Shown here piece after piece: positions 8,419-16,018 of a stretch of 57,008 bases of DNA. The stretch spans positions 1-57,008 of the forward strand of contig JAEWMY010000021.1 in the NCBI GenBank assembly GCA_023393015.1. Reading direction: 5' to 3'. The translations under genes and the position numbers were made by a program. The DNA comes from Spirochaetota bacterium (GTDB taxonomy: Bacteria > Spirochaetota > Spirochaetia > Treponematales > Treponemataceae). Positions within the stretch are counted from its first letter, which is position 1, and each line of letters opens with the position of its first letter. The notes below the pieces were generated by a model, which worked only from the letters and a program-made list of their open reading frames with translations, was not told the origin of the DNA and searched no databases.

Positions 8419-9939
8419 ATGGAGAAAATGCACTCGCGAATGGCGTTTGATCTTTCGGAGCGGGAATTCACCAGTATTGACGAATTCCGGAAAAAGGCGA
8501 ACACCGCCGTTCTCACGATAATGTTTACGGACATTCAGGGTTTTACGGCGCTCACCGAAAACAAGGGCGAAAGTTACGTTCATAAGCTTCATGAGGCGCA
8601 CGACAGGATCCTGGTTGAAACCATCGAGTCGGACGGCGACGGTATCGTAATCAAGTTTATCGGGGACTCGATTATGGCCGTATTCTCGGAACCCACCGCG
8701 GCCGCGCGTAAGGCCTTGCTGATACAGCAACGCCTGGCGGACTTTAACGCGCAGCATTCCGAAATCGACGACATTACGGTCAGAATCGGGCTTCATATGG
8801 GGCAAACGGTAATTGAAAACAAGATACAGACGGATCTCTTCGGCCGACACGTCAACAAGGCGTCCAGGATCGAGGGGCTTGCGTCCGGCGGACATATATA
8901 CCTTTCATACCCCGTTTTCGACAGCGTAAAGGGGTGGATAATGGACATCCCGAACGCAAGATCGAAATTGCACGGAAGCTATTTCCTGAAAGGTATCGAC
9001 AAGGCGGAAGAGATATACGAAATATGGGACGAACGATTCACGGTGCCCGAAGCGCCAAGGAACGCGCGTAAACTAAGTCCCGTATCCGGAAGGGTTCTTT
9101 TCGCGACCGCTCTGATAGCGTTTGTGCTAATTGGCGCGGGAGCGCTTCTCGCGGTAAGGGCACGCGAAACGCCAGAAAAGACGAAAATTGCCGATATCGA
9201 GCACGTAAAGAGTAATGACGCGATCGGGAGCGGTGAACCAGAAATCGCGTCGACCACTGGTAGCCGGGACGAACCGGACACGGCCAAGGTTCCGGAAACG
9301 AAATCGGTTCCGATGGTTGAAGAAAAGGCGCCGGAAATCTATTTTCTGGGGATGAACGCCCGCGAGCCGATCCTTGATTTCGCGACGCCGCTTGCGGTGT
9401 CGGTCGAAAACGAAGCACAAGGTCTGAAAAAAAGCATCAACGACATCGAAGCCGGAAAACACGTCATCCATTATGTCGTATCCTACATGGTGCGGTATTA
9501 CGCGGAGTTTGTCGTCAAGCCGGGAAAAAACGTGATACAGATAGCATTCAAAGAGAGCCGCCTCCCTTCGGCCGACATCCATTACAATCTCGGCGCCGAC
9601 GGTACGGAAGAAAAATTGCGTAAACAGGAAGGCTCGTACTTTCTCTACGACAGGACCACGAAGCGGCAAATTGCCTATACAAGCTCGGTATTCGCGTCGG
9701 TCAAGGGCGTGAAATCGGCGGAAGACAAGGTCGTGTTTACCATCGCGTACAAAGTGCTCCTGAACGGCAAGGAAGTCGCAAAAAACGAAATCCTGGTGAC
9801 AAGCGATCCTGCGGCTACGGAATGGACGAGGATGCCGGAACGAATCCTGTATTCCGAAGGCGATCACTACTACTACGTGCGGTATGAGTATATTGGCGAG
9901 ACCATCCAGGCAAGTGTCGGAGCCTCGTTCAAGGACTAG
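8419..9939 (+). CDS. Adenylate cyclase with N-terminal catalytic domain and extracytoplasmic tail
   Basis: The 506-residue protein carries a class III cyclase domain at about 28-205. Metal ligands D38 (MFTDIQGF) and D83 (FIGDS), the adenine-type K79 and the N146/R150 pair (VNKASR) are all present. One TM helix (about 226-247) follows. The rest (about 248-506) is probably outside the membrane, begins with a charged Pro/Glu/Thr-rich linker and is otherwise unrecognised. This order is the reverse of the cyclase at 1879, whose sensor comes first. GAGAGG before the ATG supports the start. A cAMP product is inferred from K79. Confidence 0.82.
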   Translation: MEKMHSRMAFDLSEREFTSIDEFRKKANTAVLTIMFTDIQGFTALTENKGESYVHKLHEAHDRILVETIESDGDGIVIKFIGDSIMAVFSEPTAAARKALLIQQRLADFNAQHSEIDDITVRIGLHMGQTVIENKIQTDLFGRHVNKASRIEGLASGGHIYLSYPVFDSVKGWIMDIPNARSKLHGSYFLKGIDKAEEIYEIWDERFTVPEAPRNARKLSPVSGRVLFATALIAFVLIGAGALLAVRARETPEKTKIADIEHVKSNDAIGSGEPEIASTTGSRDEPDTAKVPETKSVPMVEEKAPEIYFLGMNAREPILDFATPLAVSVENEAQGLKKSINDIEAGKHVIHYVVSYMVRYYAEFVVKPGKNVIQIAFKESRLPSADIHYNLGADGTEEKLRKQEGSYFLYDRTTKRQIAYTSSVFASVKGVKSAEDKVVFTIAYKVLLNGKEVAKNEILVTSDPAATEWTRMPERILYSEGDHYYYVRYEYIGETIQASVGASFKD

Positions 9940-9949
9940 CGAGAAACGA

Positions 9950-10546
9950 ATGACAAGCGAAACGATCACCCGATGCGCATGGCTCAACCCGGGCAACGGC
10001 CCGTATACCTCCTATCACGATACGGAATGGGGGGTTCCCGTACATGACGACAGAAAACTTTTCGAGATGCTCGTTCTCGAGGGGGCTCAGGCCGGATTGT
10101 CTTGGGAAACGATCCTGACGAAACGCGAAGGTTACCGCAAGGCGTTTTTCGGATTTGACATTCGGGCGTGTTCGTCCATTTGCGAGGAATACGAGTTCGA
10201 ATTGCTCGCCAACGCCGGAATTGTAAGAAACAGGCTGAAAATCGCTTCCGTTCGATCAAACGCGCGAGCCTTCATCAAGATTCAGGAAAGCTTCGGGTCT
10301 TTTGATGAGTATATATGGGCCTACGTCGGCAATAAACCGCAACAACCCTGCTTTACTGCGATATCGGACATTCCCACGGCATCCGAGCTTTCAATTACAA
10401 TATCGAAAGACCTGAAGGCGAAAGGCATGAAATTTGTCGGAGCGACGATCATATACGCCTACATGCAAGCCGTCGGCATGATCAACGCGCACACGACCGA
10501 TTGCTTCAGACATTCCGAACTCTTGGGCGCCGGAATCTCCGACTAG
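9950..10546 (+). CDS. tag: DNA-3-methyladenine glycosylase I
   Basis: The 198-residue protein removes 3-methyladenine from alkylated DNA (base-excision repair, cytoplasm). It matches Tag throughout: TRCAWLN near the N-terminus (zinc Cys), SYHDTEWGVPVHDDRKLFEM (zinc His), LEGAQAGLSWETILTKRE with the active-site Glu, and FVGATIIYAYMQAVGMIN followed by H and C for the zinc site. The length is close to E. coli Tag (187). A start further upstream at 9884 is open but would overlap the cyclase gene; the ATG at 9950, ten bases after that gene's stop, fits the family N-terminus. Confidence 0.93.
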   Translation: MTSETITRCAWLNPGNGPYTSYHDTEWGVPVHDDRKLFEMLVLEGAQAGLSWETILTKREGYRKAFFGFDIRACSSICEEYEFELLANAGIVRNRLKIASVRSNARAFIKIQESFGSFDEYIWAYVGNKPQQPCFTAISDIPTASELSITISKDLKAKGMKFVGATIIYAYMQAVGMINAHTTDCFRHSELLGAGISD

Positions 10547-10589
10547 TGCGCACTCCATCGGAAAGCCCCGGCGCTAACAGGACGCTCTC

Positions 10590-11477
10590 CTAGGCGGACA
10601 CGTAAAACAAATCCTTCTGAACGGATTCGACCGGGCCTCGGTTGTCGAGTTCCAGGGAATCGAACGGCGAAGGTATGCTCAAATTGAGCACGGAGTCCAT
10701 ATGAAGGTACAGCATTGTCGTCTGAATGCATGAATGCCCCAGTAAACGCATGATATAGAATATGTTCGTTCCGTTCTCGAGAAGATGGGTCGCGAAACAA
10801 TGTCGCAAGGTATGCACGTGTGCTTTCTTCTTGATTCCCGCGTCGAAGACGGCTTGATGGAAGGCTCTCTGTATCGAATCAGTCGACGCCCTGGATGCCG
10901 GATCCTTCCCGGCAAACAGGAAATCGGCCGGCGCGAACACAGCCAAATACGCGCGTAGAAGAGGGAGAACTCCGTCCGCGAGAAGGGTATACCGGCTTTT
11001 CCTGTTTTTACCGGCCCGTACGAACAACGCCTTGCGTTCGTAATCGATGTCGGATACCCGAAGGTTAACCGCCTCGGATATCCTGAGCCCGGCGGAATAA
11101 ATGATGGAAAACAGCGTCCTGTATTTCAAGCTTGAACAGCAGTTGATCAGCCGATAGACCTCGGTCCTGTTCAGTATTTCCGGAAGGATCTTGCCCCGTC
11201 GCGCGAACCGTATACTCGGCATTTTTTCGTCTTTAAGTCTCTCCATTCCGTAAAAGTAGTTCAAGGCGGCATAATACATCTGTACCGTAGATTCGCTTCT
11301 ATTGCTTTCCCGTAGAAACAGGAAAAACCGTTCTATATCGGCTTTACCCAGCGAAAGGGGCGACTTCATGAAGTACCGCGCGCATTTCAGCACGCAGGAG
11401 GTATAGGTCCGAATCGTTTTATCCGCATAGCCTCGAACCTTCATGCTGTCCATCATTTTTTGCCGAAGAATGCCCAT
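10590..11477 (-). CDS. Solitary tyrosine recombinase/integrase
   Basis: The 295-residue protein has an N-terminal SAM-like core-binding domain (about 5-85, KTIRTYTSCVLKCARYF) and a C-terminal catalytic domain. The catalytic set is complete: Arg in SAGLRISEAV, Lys in the GKNRKSR hairpin, His-x-x-Arg in HTLRH, the second His in LLGHSCIQT, and the nucleophile Tyr in TTMLYLH. It lacks the extra IntI-specific insert, so it is XerC/D-like or of the type found with IS91-like elements, not an integron integrase. AAAAGGAG precedes the ATG. No paired attachment sites or cargo were identified. It is convergent with tag. Confidence 0.88.
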   Translation of the reverse strand: MGILRQKMMDSMKVRGYADKTIRTYTSCVLKCARYFMKSPLSLGKADIERFFLFLRESNRSESTVQMYYAALNYFYGMERLKDEKMPSIRFARRGKILPEILNRTEVYRLINCCSSLKYRTLFSIIYSAGLRISEAVNLRVSDIDYERKALFVRAGKNRKSRYTLLADGVLPLLRAYLAVFAPADFLFAGKDPASRASTDSIQRAFHQAVFDAGIKKKAHVHTLRHCFATHLLENGTNIFYIMRLLGHSCIQTTMLYLHMDSVLNLSIPSPFDSLELDNRGPVESVQKDLFYVSA

Positions 11478-11657
11478 AGTAACTCCTTTTCAAATCGAGA
11501 GGATCATGGCCCTTGATGCAGAAATGCCATTTCCATGGTATCATGAGTAATCAAAAATACTCGAGGTTCAAGCTTTCTCATTCAATGATTGCTGTCCCAG
11601 GAAGACCGTAATAACCAAAATATTCGGGCGCCGGTGACACCCGGCAAGGAGCGGATT

Positions 11658-12251
11658 ATGAGCGATAAAGTCATCAACCACCTGCGGGTTGTCCTGACGA
11701 TCCTGCTGATCGCGGTCGCGGTTCTCCCGTTGACCGCGGAGGACGAGGAGCAAAACGGCAAGGTAACGTGGAAGAAAAAGGCGGGATACGCGGTTGTCGG
11801 CGTGTATAATCCCGAATCAAAAAGCATCGAGTGGAAGAACAAGGTCGGCAGGGGCCTCGCCGGCGTGTATAATCCCGAGACGAGAACGATTGAATGGGAA
11901 AGCAAGCCGGGCTGCGGCGTTGGCGGAGCATATAACCCCGATAAAAAGCAAGTTGAGTGGAAGAGCAAACCCGGGTGTTGCGTCGCCGGCGTGTACAATC
12001 CGGACAGGAAAATCGTTGAATGGAAGATAGAGGTCGGTTGCGGCGTTGCCGGCGTGTATAATCCGACAACCCGTTCCGTGGAGTGGAAAACGACCCCGAC
12101 GGGCGGTGTCGCCGGGGTATTCAATCCCGACACGGGTCTTGTCGAATGGAAAATATTCAAAGCGGGCGGGATCGCCGTAGTATCCACGCACGAGTCTTTC
12201 AACAACAACGAGGCGACACTTTATTCGTATTCCTACTCGTCGGGTTTCTAG
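11658..12251 (+). CDS. Exported protein made of 21-residue tandem repeats
   Basis: The 197-residue protein has a signal peptide (about 1-27, VVLTILLIAVAVLPLTA) and then six consecutive 21-residue repeats (about 41-166) with consensus G-x-G-V-A-G-V-Y-N-P-x-x-x-x-V-E-W-K, followed by a decayed seventh and a Ser/Tyr-rich end. Repeats 3-5 carry Cys after the Gly (GCG, GCC, GCG). The pattern suggests a small beta-repeat structure in the periplasm or at the surface. The family is not recognised. The ATG at 11658 has AAGGAG six bases before it; an earlier in-frame start at 11589 lacks this and would spoil the signal peptide. Confidence 0.75.
   Translation: MSDKVINHLRVVLTILLIAVAVLPLTAEDEEQNGKVTWKKKAGYAVVGVYNPESKSIEWKNKVGRGLAGVYNPETRTIEWESKPGCGVGGAYNPDKKQVEWKSKPGCCVAGVYNPDRKIVEWKIEVGCGVAGVYNPTTRSVEWKTTPTGGVAGVFNPDTGLVEWKIFKAGGIAVVSTHESFNNNEATLYSYSYSSGF
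11778..12155 (+). repeat. Six 63-bp coding tandem repeats
   Basis: Each 63-bp unit encodes one 21-residue repeat of the exported protein. GGCGTGTATAATCC-like cores recur at that spacing. The units differ enough that the copy number is probably fairly stable. Confidence 0.8.
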
Positions 12252-12260
12252 AAGCACAAG

Positions 12261-12770
12261 ATGAACAGTAACGATCCGCCAAAAAACGAGTATCGCGCCA
12301 TTCTGGAAAAAAGCAGGACTAAGCACGCCCAAACCATGCGGAAGATGCGACACCTGTCGCGCCTGAGCAAAAAGGGTTTTGACCGCGTTGTCCACGAATT
12401 CCACGACGAGGTGTTTTCAGAGATCGACTGCAAGAAATGCGGCGAATGCTGCAGGAACCTCGGACCCGTTTTCAGAAACAGCGACATCAAGCTCATTTGC
12501 TCGTCCGTTGGAATGAACGCACGGGATTTTACGGACAGGTACCTCGTGCAGGATCCGGACGGCGTCGGATACATGCTTAAGAACCTGCCCTGCCCTTTCC
12601 AAAACGACGACAACATCTGTTCCGTTTACGAGGAACGCCCTCTCGCTTGCAGCAGTTTTCCCCACACGCAATCGGTAAACATTCAAAGGAAGCTCGTGGG
12701 ACTCGCGCTCGACTCCCAGTTCTGCCCGGCGGCCTTTTTATTGTGCGAGAAAATCATCGCGGCATATTGA
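12261..12770 (+). CDS. YkgJ-family cysteine-cluster protein
   Basis: The 169-residue protein carries the CxxCxxCC pattern of the family (CKKCGECCRN, near 54) and the later Cys set CPF, CSVYEERPLACSSFPH and FCPAAF. These form a zinc- or iron-chelating cluster. The biochemical role of the family is not established. The first 50 residues are basic and helical. It follows the repeat protein by nine bases on the same strand, so the two may be co-transcribed. No strong Shine-Dalgarno is seen before its ATG. Confidence 0.85.
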   Translation: MNSNDPPKNEYRAILEKSRTKHAQTMRKMRHLSRLSKKGFDRVVHEFHDEVFSEIDCKKCGECCRNLGPVFRNSDIKLICSSVGMNARDFTDRYLVQDPDGVGYMLKNLPCPFQNDDNICSVYEERPLACSSFPHTQSVNIQRKLVGLALDSQFCPAAFLLCEKIIAAY

Positions 12771-12791
12771 GTCGCGCGAGAGAAACGAAGC

Positions 12792-12820
12792 TTGCCCCGC
12801 GGCGGCACAGGCGTTATACT
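12792..12820 (+). promoter_or_regulatory. Promoter of the 12827 gene, apparently leaderless
   Basis: TTGCCC (12792-12797), a 17-base spacer and TATACT (12815-12820) lie with only six bases before the ATG at 12827. A normal start point about seven bases after the -10 would fall on the start codon. No Shine-Dalgarno is present. Confidence 0.7.
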
Positions 12821-12826
12821 CCTGTT

Positions 12827-13282
12827 ATGGATTTACTCGATACCGTCAGCCGAAGCAAGCGCGTAACGCGCGGCGTTCTCGTGGTGCTTCTCGTCGTCTT
12901 CGCGGTAATGGGCGTACATGGGCTCTATTATGACAAGGACTCCCTCTTTCTTTACATCGGAATCGTACACCTTTTTTTCGCCATCGATTACCTGAAAAGC
13001 TACGGTGCGGCCTACGAGACCGTAACCTTCAACGAAGACTCGATGCTACTGGGCAAGAAGCGTTCCTCGATTACGGTCGACTACGAAGAGATCGAATCCC
13101 TTACGGAATGCCGAAACGGATTCCTCGAAATTTCGATACGCGGTGGCAAGCCCGTAACCGTTCATAACGACATTCCCAAAGGCGGGAGGCACGACGATCC
13201 GCGGCGTACCGCGAACATCCTCAGAAAAGAGATCGAAAGTCGCGTTCAAGGCGATGTTCGCGTTTCGTTCAGGGATAGATAA
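12827..13282 (+). CDS. Small membrane protein with C-terminal soluble domain
   Basis: The 151-residue protein has two TM helices (about 16-33 and 42-55), then a soluble part of about 90 residues rich in beta strands (YETVTFNEDSMLLGKKRSSI and TVDYEEIESL). This resembles bacterial PH-like domains on membrane anchors, but the match is loose. The function is unknown. The frame is open further upstream to 12647 inside the YkgJ gene. The ATG at 12827 is chosen because it follows a promoter directly and begins a plausible membrane protein. Confidence 0.65.
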   Translation: MDLLDTVSRSKRVTRGVLVVLLVVFAVMGVHGLYYDKDSLFLYIGIVHLFFAIDYLKSYGAAYETVTFNEDSMLLGKKRSSITVDYEEIESLTECRNGFLEISIRGGKPVTVHNDIPKGGRHDDPRRTANILRKEIESRVQGDVRVSFRDR

Positions 13283-13306
13283 TCAGGACTCGTCATTCCA
13301 TCCGAG

Positions 13307-13335
13307 GCGACACGACCCGGACAATTTGCTATAGT
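13307..13335 (+). promoter_or_regulatory. Promoter of the UDG-like gene, apparently leaderless
   Basis: GCGACA (13307-13312, 4 of 6 to TTGACA), 17 bases, then TATAGT (13330-13335). Seven bases separate the -10 from the ATG at 13343, and no Shine-Dalgarno is present. Confidence 0.6.
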
Positions 13336-13342
13336 TCGCCTC

Positions 13343-14098
13343 ATGACAAAGGCGCGATATCGGGCATTTTCGTCTTTCAGAAACGACTTCAGGAAACAGT
13401 GCGCCCGTTGGTCGGACGAAGCCGGAGGCGTTGACGGCTGGCTGGCGGACGATATTCGGGAGGTCGTCGGGAGGGACCCCGCGGGCGACTATCCGATAGA
13501 AAACCCGATCACGTATAACGAAGCGCTTGACGACATCGACGAGAGCAGCGAGATTCGCCTTATCGTCGTCGGAGACAACCCTGGAAAACGCGAACAGCTG
13601 GACCGCAACCGGCGGTATCTCGTCGGCCAGGCCGGAAAACTGGGAGAGGGTTTCTTCAGGAACCACCCGGAGCTTTCCGTGGACTTCCGGGAAAACGCCA
13701 TCATACTCAACAAGACGCCGATACATACGGCGAAAACACGGCAGCTCGCCGACCTCGCGTCGCGTTCCGGGGAACGTTTCCTCCGGCTTTTTCACGAGAC
13801 GCAGGAATGGATGGCGTCCGCAACGGCCGGACTGCAACGGGAACTCTCGTGCGGGCTTTGGCTCGTCGGCTACGGCGAACTGAAAGGATCCGGGTTGTTT
13901 TCGGCATACGCGGAGACCTTGCGGCGCCAATACGCAACCGTGCCCGACGAGCAAAAGGCGAACGTCTTCGTCTATCAGCATTTTTCCATGAACCGTTTCT
14001 CGATCGACCTCCGGGAGCGTTCCGTCCCCGAGCTGGCCCTGTCCGAAAACCTCCGGATAATCGGTCACGCGCACCGAAGGGAAGTGCTCGGATGGTAG
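13343..14098 (+). CDS. Uracil-DNA-glycosylase-superfamily-like protein
   Basis: The 251-residue protein shows a UDG-fold-like order of motifs. There is a strand-loop LIVVGDNPGKREQ where UDG families have GExPG-x-x-E, then ILNKTPIHT in the place of the short motif with Asn, a further strand GLWLVGYGELKG, and finally VFVYQHFSMNRFS in the position of the His-containing motif III. Overall similarity is weak, so this may be a divergent DNA glycosylase or an unrelated Rossmann-like fold. The next gene on the same strand (an EamA transporter) begins 13 bases after it. Confidence 0.5.
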   Translation: MTKARYRAFSSFRNDFRKQCARWSDEAGGVDGWLADDIREVVGRDPAGDYPIENPITYNEALDDIDESSEIRLIVVGDNPGKREQLDRNRRYLVGQAGKLGEGFFRNHPELSVDFRENAIILNKTPIHTAKTRQLADLASRSGERFLRLFHETQEWMASATAGLQRELSCGLWLVGYGELKGSGLFSAYAETLRRQYATVPDEQKANVFVYQHFSMNRFSIDLRERSVPELALSENLRIIGHAHRREVLGW

Positions 14099-14111
14099 GA
14101 GACCTTCGACG

Positions 14112-14999
14112 ATGAGACGGGGAACGGCTCGATATCACGCGCTCGCGCTCCTGATCGTCGTCATCTGGAGTTCGACTTTCGTGTCAACGAAGGTCCTTCT
14201 CGATTCGTTCGCGCCCGTCGAGATTCTGCTGATCCGCTTCGCGATCGCCTGGGTCCTCATGTTCGCGATATACCCGCGATTCCACCGGGTCGCCGACATA
14301 AAAGCCGAGCTCAGGATCGCCCTCGCGGGCGTAGCTGGCGGGTCGTTCTACTTCCTGGCGGAGAACTACGCCCTGGACTTCTCCCTGGCGTCAAACGTGT
14401 CGCTACTCGTTTCTACGGCTCCTATCCTGACCGCGCTTGCGGCCCATTACGCGCTTCGGGACGAAAAAATCTCCCGACATACGGTGTTCGGGGCGCTCGT
14501 CTCGTTCGGAGGCGTCGCACTCGTCATCCTCAACGGCACGTTCGTCCTCAAGCTGAATCCCGCCGGGGACCTTCTCGCGCTCGCGTCGTCCGCCGCCTGG
14601 GCCGTTTACTCGATCACGATCAAAAAAATGCCGGTCTCGCTTCCCGGAGCTTATGTCACAAGGAAGATTTTCTTCTATACGGTCGTAACCACGCTTCCCG
14701 CCCTCTTCTTCGCGCCCTTCCGTCCCGCGTTCTCCCTCCTTCTTACCCCAAAAATCGCCCTTAACATGGCCTTTCTGGCCGTATTCGCCTCCTGCGTCGC
14801 GTATTTCTGCTGGAACGCGGTAATACGCGCGCTCGGTGCGGTTCGCGCGAACACGTACATCTATTTCATTCCGCTTCTCACGCTCGTGGAGTCGGCGCTG
14901 TTGCTCGGGGAGCCCGTCACGCCCTTCGCGCTTGTCGGCGCCGTGTTGATCCTTTCGGGCGTCTGGATGGCGTCGAAAGGCGCGTCGGGGAAGTCCTGA
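14112..14999 (+). CDS. EamA/DMT-family transporter
   Basis: The 295-residue integral membrane protein has about ten TM helices in two EamA repeats of five. The first starts HALALLIVVIWSSTFVSTKV, typical of the RhaT/YdcZ-like drug/metabolite transporter superfamily. The second begins near LLALASSAAWAVYSITIKKM. The C-terminal YIYFIPLLTLVESALLLGEP is the usual helix 9 signature. The substrate is unknown; many relatives export amino acids or metabolites. GGTAGGAGA precedes the ATG, so it is probably translated from the same transcript as the UDG-like gene. Confidence 0.85.
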   Translation: MRRGTARYHALALLIVVIWSSTFVSTKVLLDSFAPVEILLIRFAIAWVLMFAIYPRFHRVADIKAELRIALAGVAGGSFYFLAENYALDFSLASNVSLLVSTAPILTALAAHYALRDEKISRHTVFGALVSFGGVALVILNGTFVLKLNPAGDLLALASSAAWAVYSITIKKMPVSLPGAYVTRKIFFYTVVTTLPALFFAPFRPAFSLLLTPKIALNMAFLAVFASCVAYFCWNAVIRALGAVRANTYIYFIPLLTLVESALLLGEPVTPFALVGAVLILSGVWMASKGASGKS

Positions 15000-15045
15000 G
15001 AGACGACAACACAGGGGTAACTCTCGGGCGCCCACTTTGCTCCGC

Positions 15046-15435
15046 TTACCGTCCTCTGTTCGCCCAGCGATACGTGACGGGAAGAAACGCGGCGAGGCCG
15101 AGCGTCATGGCCACGTTTACGAGCTCTCCTCGCGGGAAAGCCCCCCTGACGACCAGAAAGAGAAAGGTGAAGGCGAGCGCTACGGAAAATACCGTTAACG
15201 CCGCGACAAACGGGCCGTTTTTTCGCGGCCTGAGCGCGAGCGCGACGAGGGACAGGACGGGAAGCAGGCCGCACGTGCCGACCATCTTGACGAGGGCGTC
15301 GTTCGTCGACGAGAACTCGAAGCCGAGCAGGTCGTTATACCACCGATAATAGAACCAGTGCGAAAGCGGCCACCAGGCGAGAAGAAATCCCGCTATTCCG
15401 AACAGCACGACCGAGAACGCCTTCAACCTCGTCAT
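15046..15435 (-). CDS. Four-helix membrane protein, unknown
   Basis: The 129-residue protein contains about four TM helices (about 8-26, 50-68, 75-95, 105-120) and few conserved polar residues. It is not recognised. A strong GGGAGGGG precedes the ATG. It lies 16 bases after the YchJ gene on the same strand, so the pair is likely one transcript. Confidence 0.65.
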   Translation of the reverse strand: MTRLKAFSVVLFGIAGFLLAWWPLSHWFYYRWYNDLLGFEFSSTNDALVKMVGTCGLLPVLSLVALALRPRKNGPFVAALTVFSVALAFTFLFLVVRGAFPRGELVNVAMTLGLAAFLPVTYRWANRGR

Positions 15436-15451
15436 TTCCCCTCCCGAAGCG

Positions 15452-15946
15452 TCACTTTCCGCAACAATGCTTGTATTTCTTCCCGCTTCCGCACGGACAC
15501 GGCTCGTTTCGGCCGACTTTCGGAGCGGCGCGCACGACCGTCGCGGTAGTTACCGTTCCGTCCGAGTAGTACCACGCGCCGTCAACCTTCTTGAACCGGG
15601 CCACCTCGCGATGTTCGTCCTTGAGTCCGTTGCGCGCGTACCTCGCGGAGAACTCTACGACGCCCTCGTCGTCAGCGGCGCCGCCCTTCGTTGTCGAATG
15701 GATGGTCAGCCCGAGCCACTCCGACTCCTCGCTCCATCGCCGCGTCTCCTCGAGGTCGATCTCGTTTTCGCCTTCATTGCGTACGCACGATTTCGCGATA
15801 AAATCGACGGCGCCGGCTGCGTACGCGCTGTACCGCGCGCGCATCAAAGCCTCCGCGGTGGGGGCCTCGGCCTTACCCTTGATAATCGGCTCGCAGCACG
15901 CGCTATAGGTTTTGCCCGATCCGCAGGGGCAGTGTTTCTTGTCCAT
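15452..15946 (-). CDS. YchJ family protein with two SEC-C motifs
   Basis: The 164-residue protein matches YchJ/UPF0225: an N-terminal SEC-C zinc motif (CPCGSGKTYSACCEPII), the family core ALMRARYSAYAAGAVDFIAK, a middle NTF2-like domain with VEFSARY, and a second C-terminal SEC-C motif (CPCGSGKKYKHCCG). The C-terminal copy is common in YchJ-like and SecA-type proteins. Its biochemical role is not settled. AAGGAG precedes the ATG. Confidence 0.9.
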   Translation of the reverse strand: MDKKHCPCGSGKTYSACCEPIIKGKAEAPTAEALMRARYSAYAAGAVDFIAKSCVRNEGENEIDLEETRRWSEESEWLGLTIHSTTKGGAADDEGVVEFSARYARNGLKDEHREVARFKKVDGAWYYSDGTVTTATVVRAAPKVGRNEPCPCGSGKKYKHCCGK

Positions 15947-16018
15947 GTCGTTTTCTCCTTGATCTAGCCTACTTTATATCACGAGATCGGGCCGTTAGTC
16001 TTTACGCGCAGTTCGCCG

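Noticed and set aside
9884..9949. Upstream extension of tag
   Set aside because: It overlaps the cyclase gene's last codons and has no similarity to Tag; the family N-terminus starts just after 9950.
10590..11477. Integron integrase IntI, because an attC site is in the window
   Set aside because: The extra IntI insert between the catalytic boxes is missing and the gene is 10 kb from the attC site.
11582..12404. Long minus-strand frames across the repeat gene
   Set aside because: They are produced by the regular 63-bp repeats; only the plus-strand protein has a signal peptide and ribosome-binding site.
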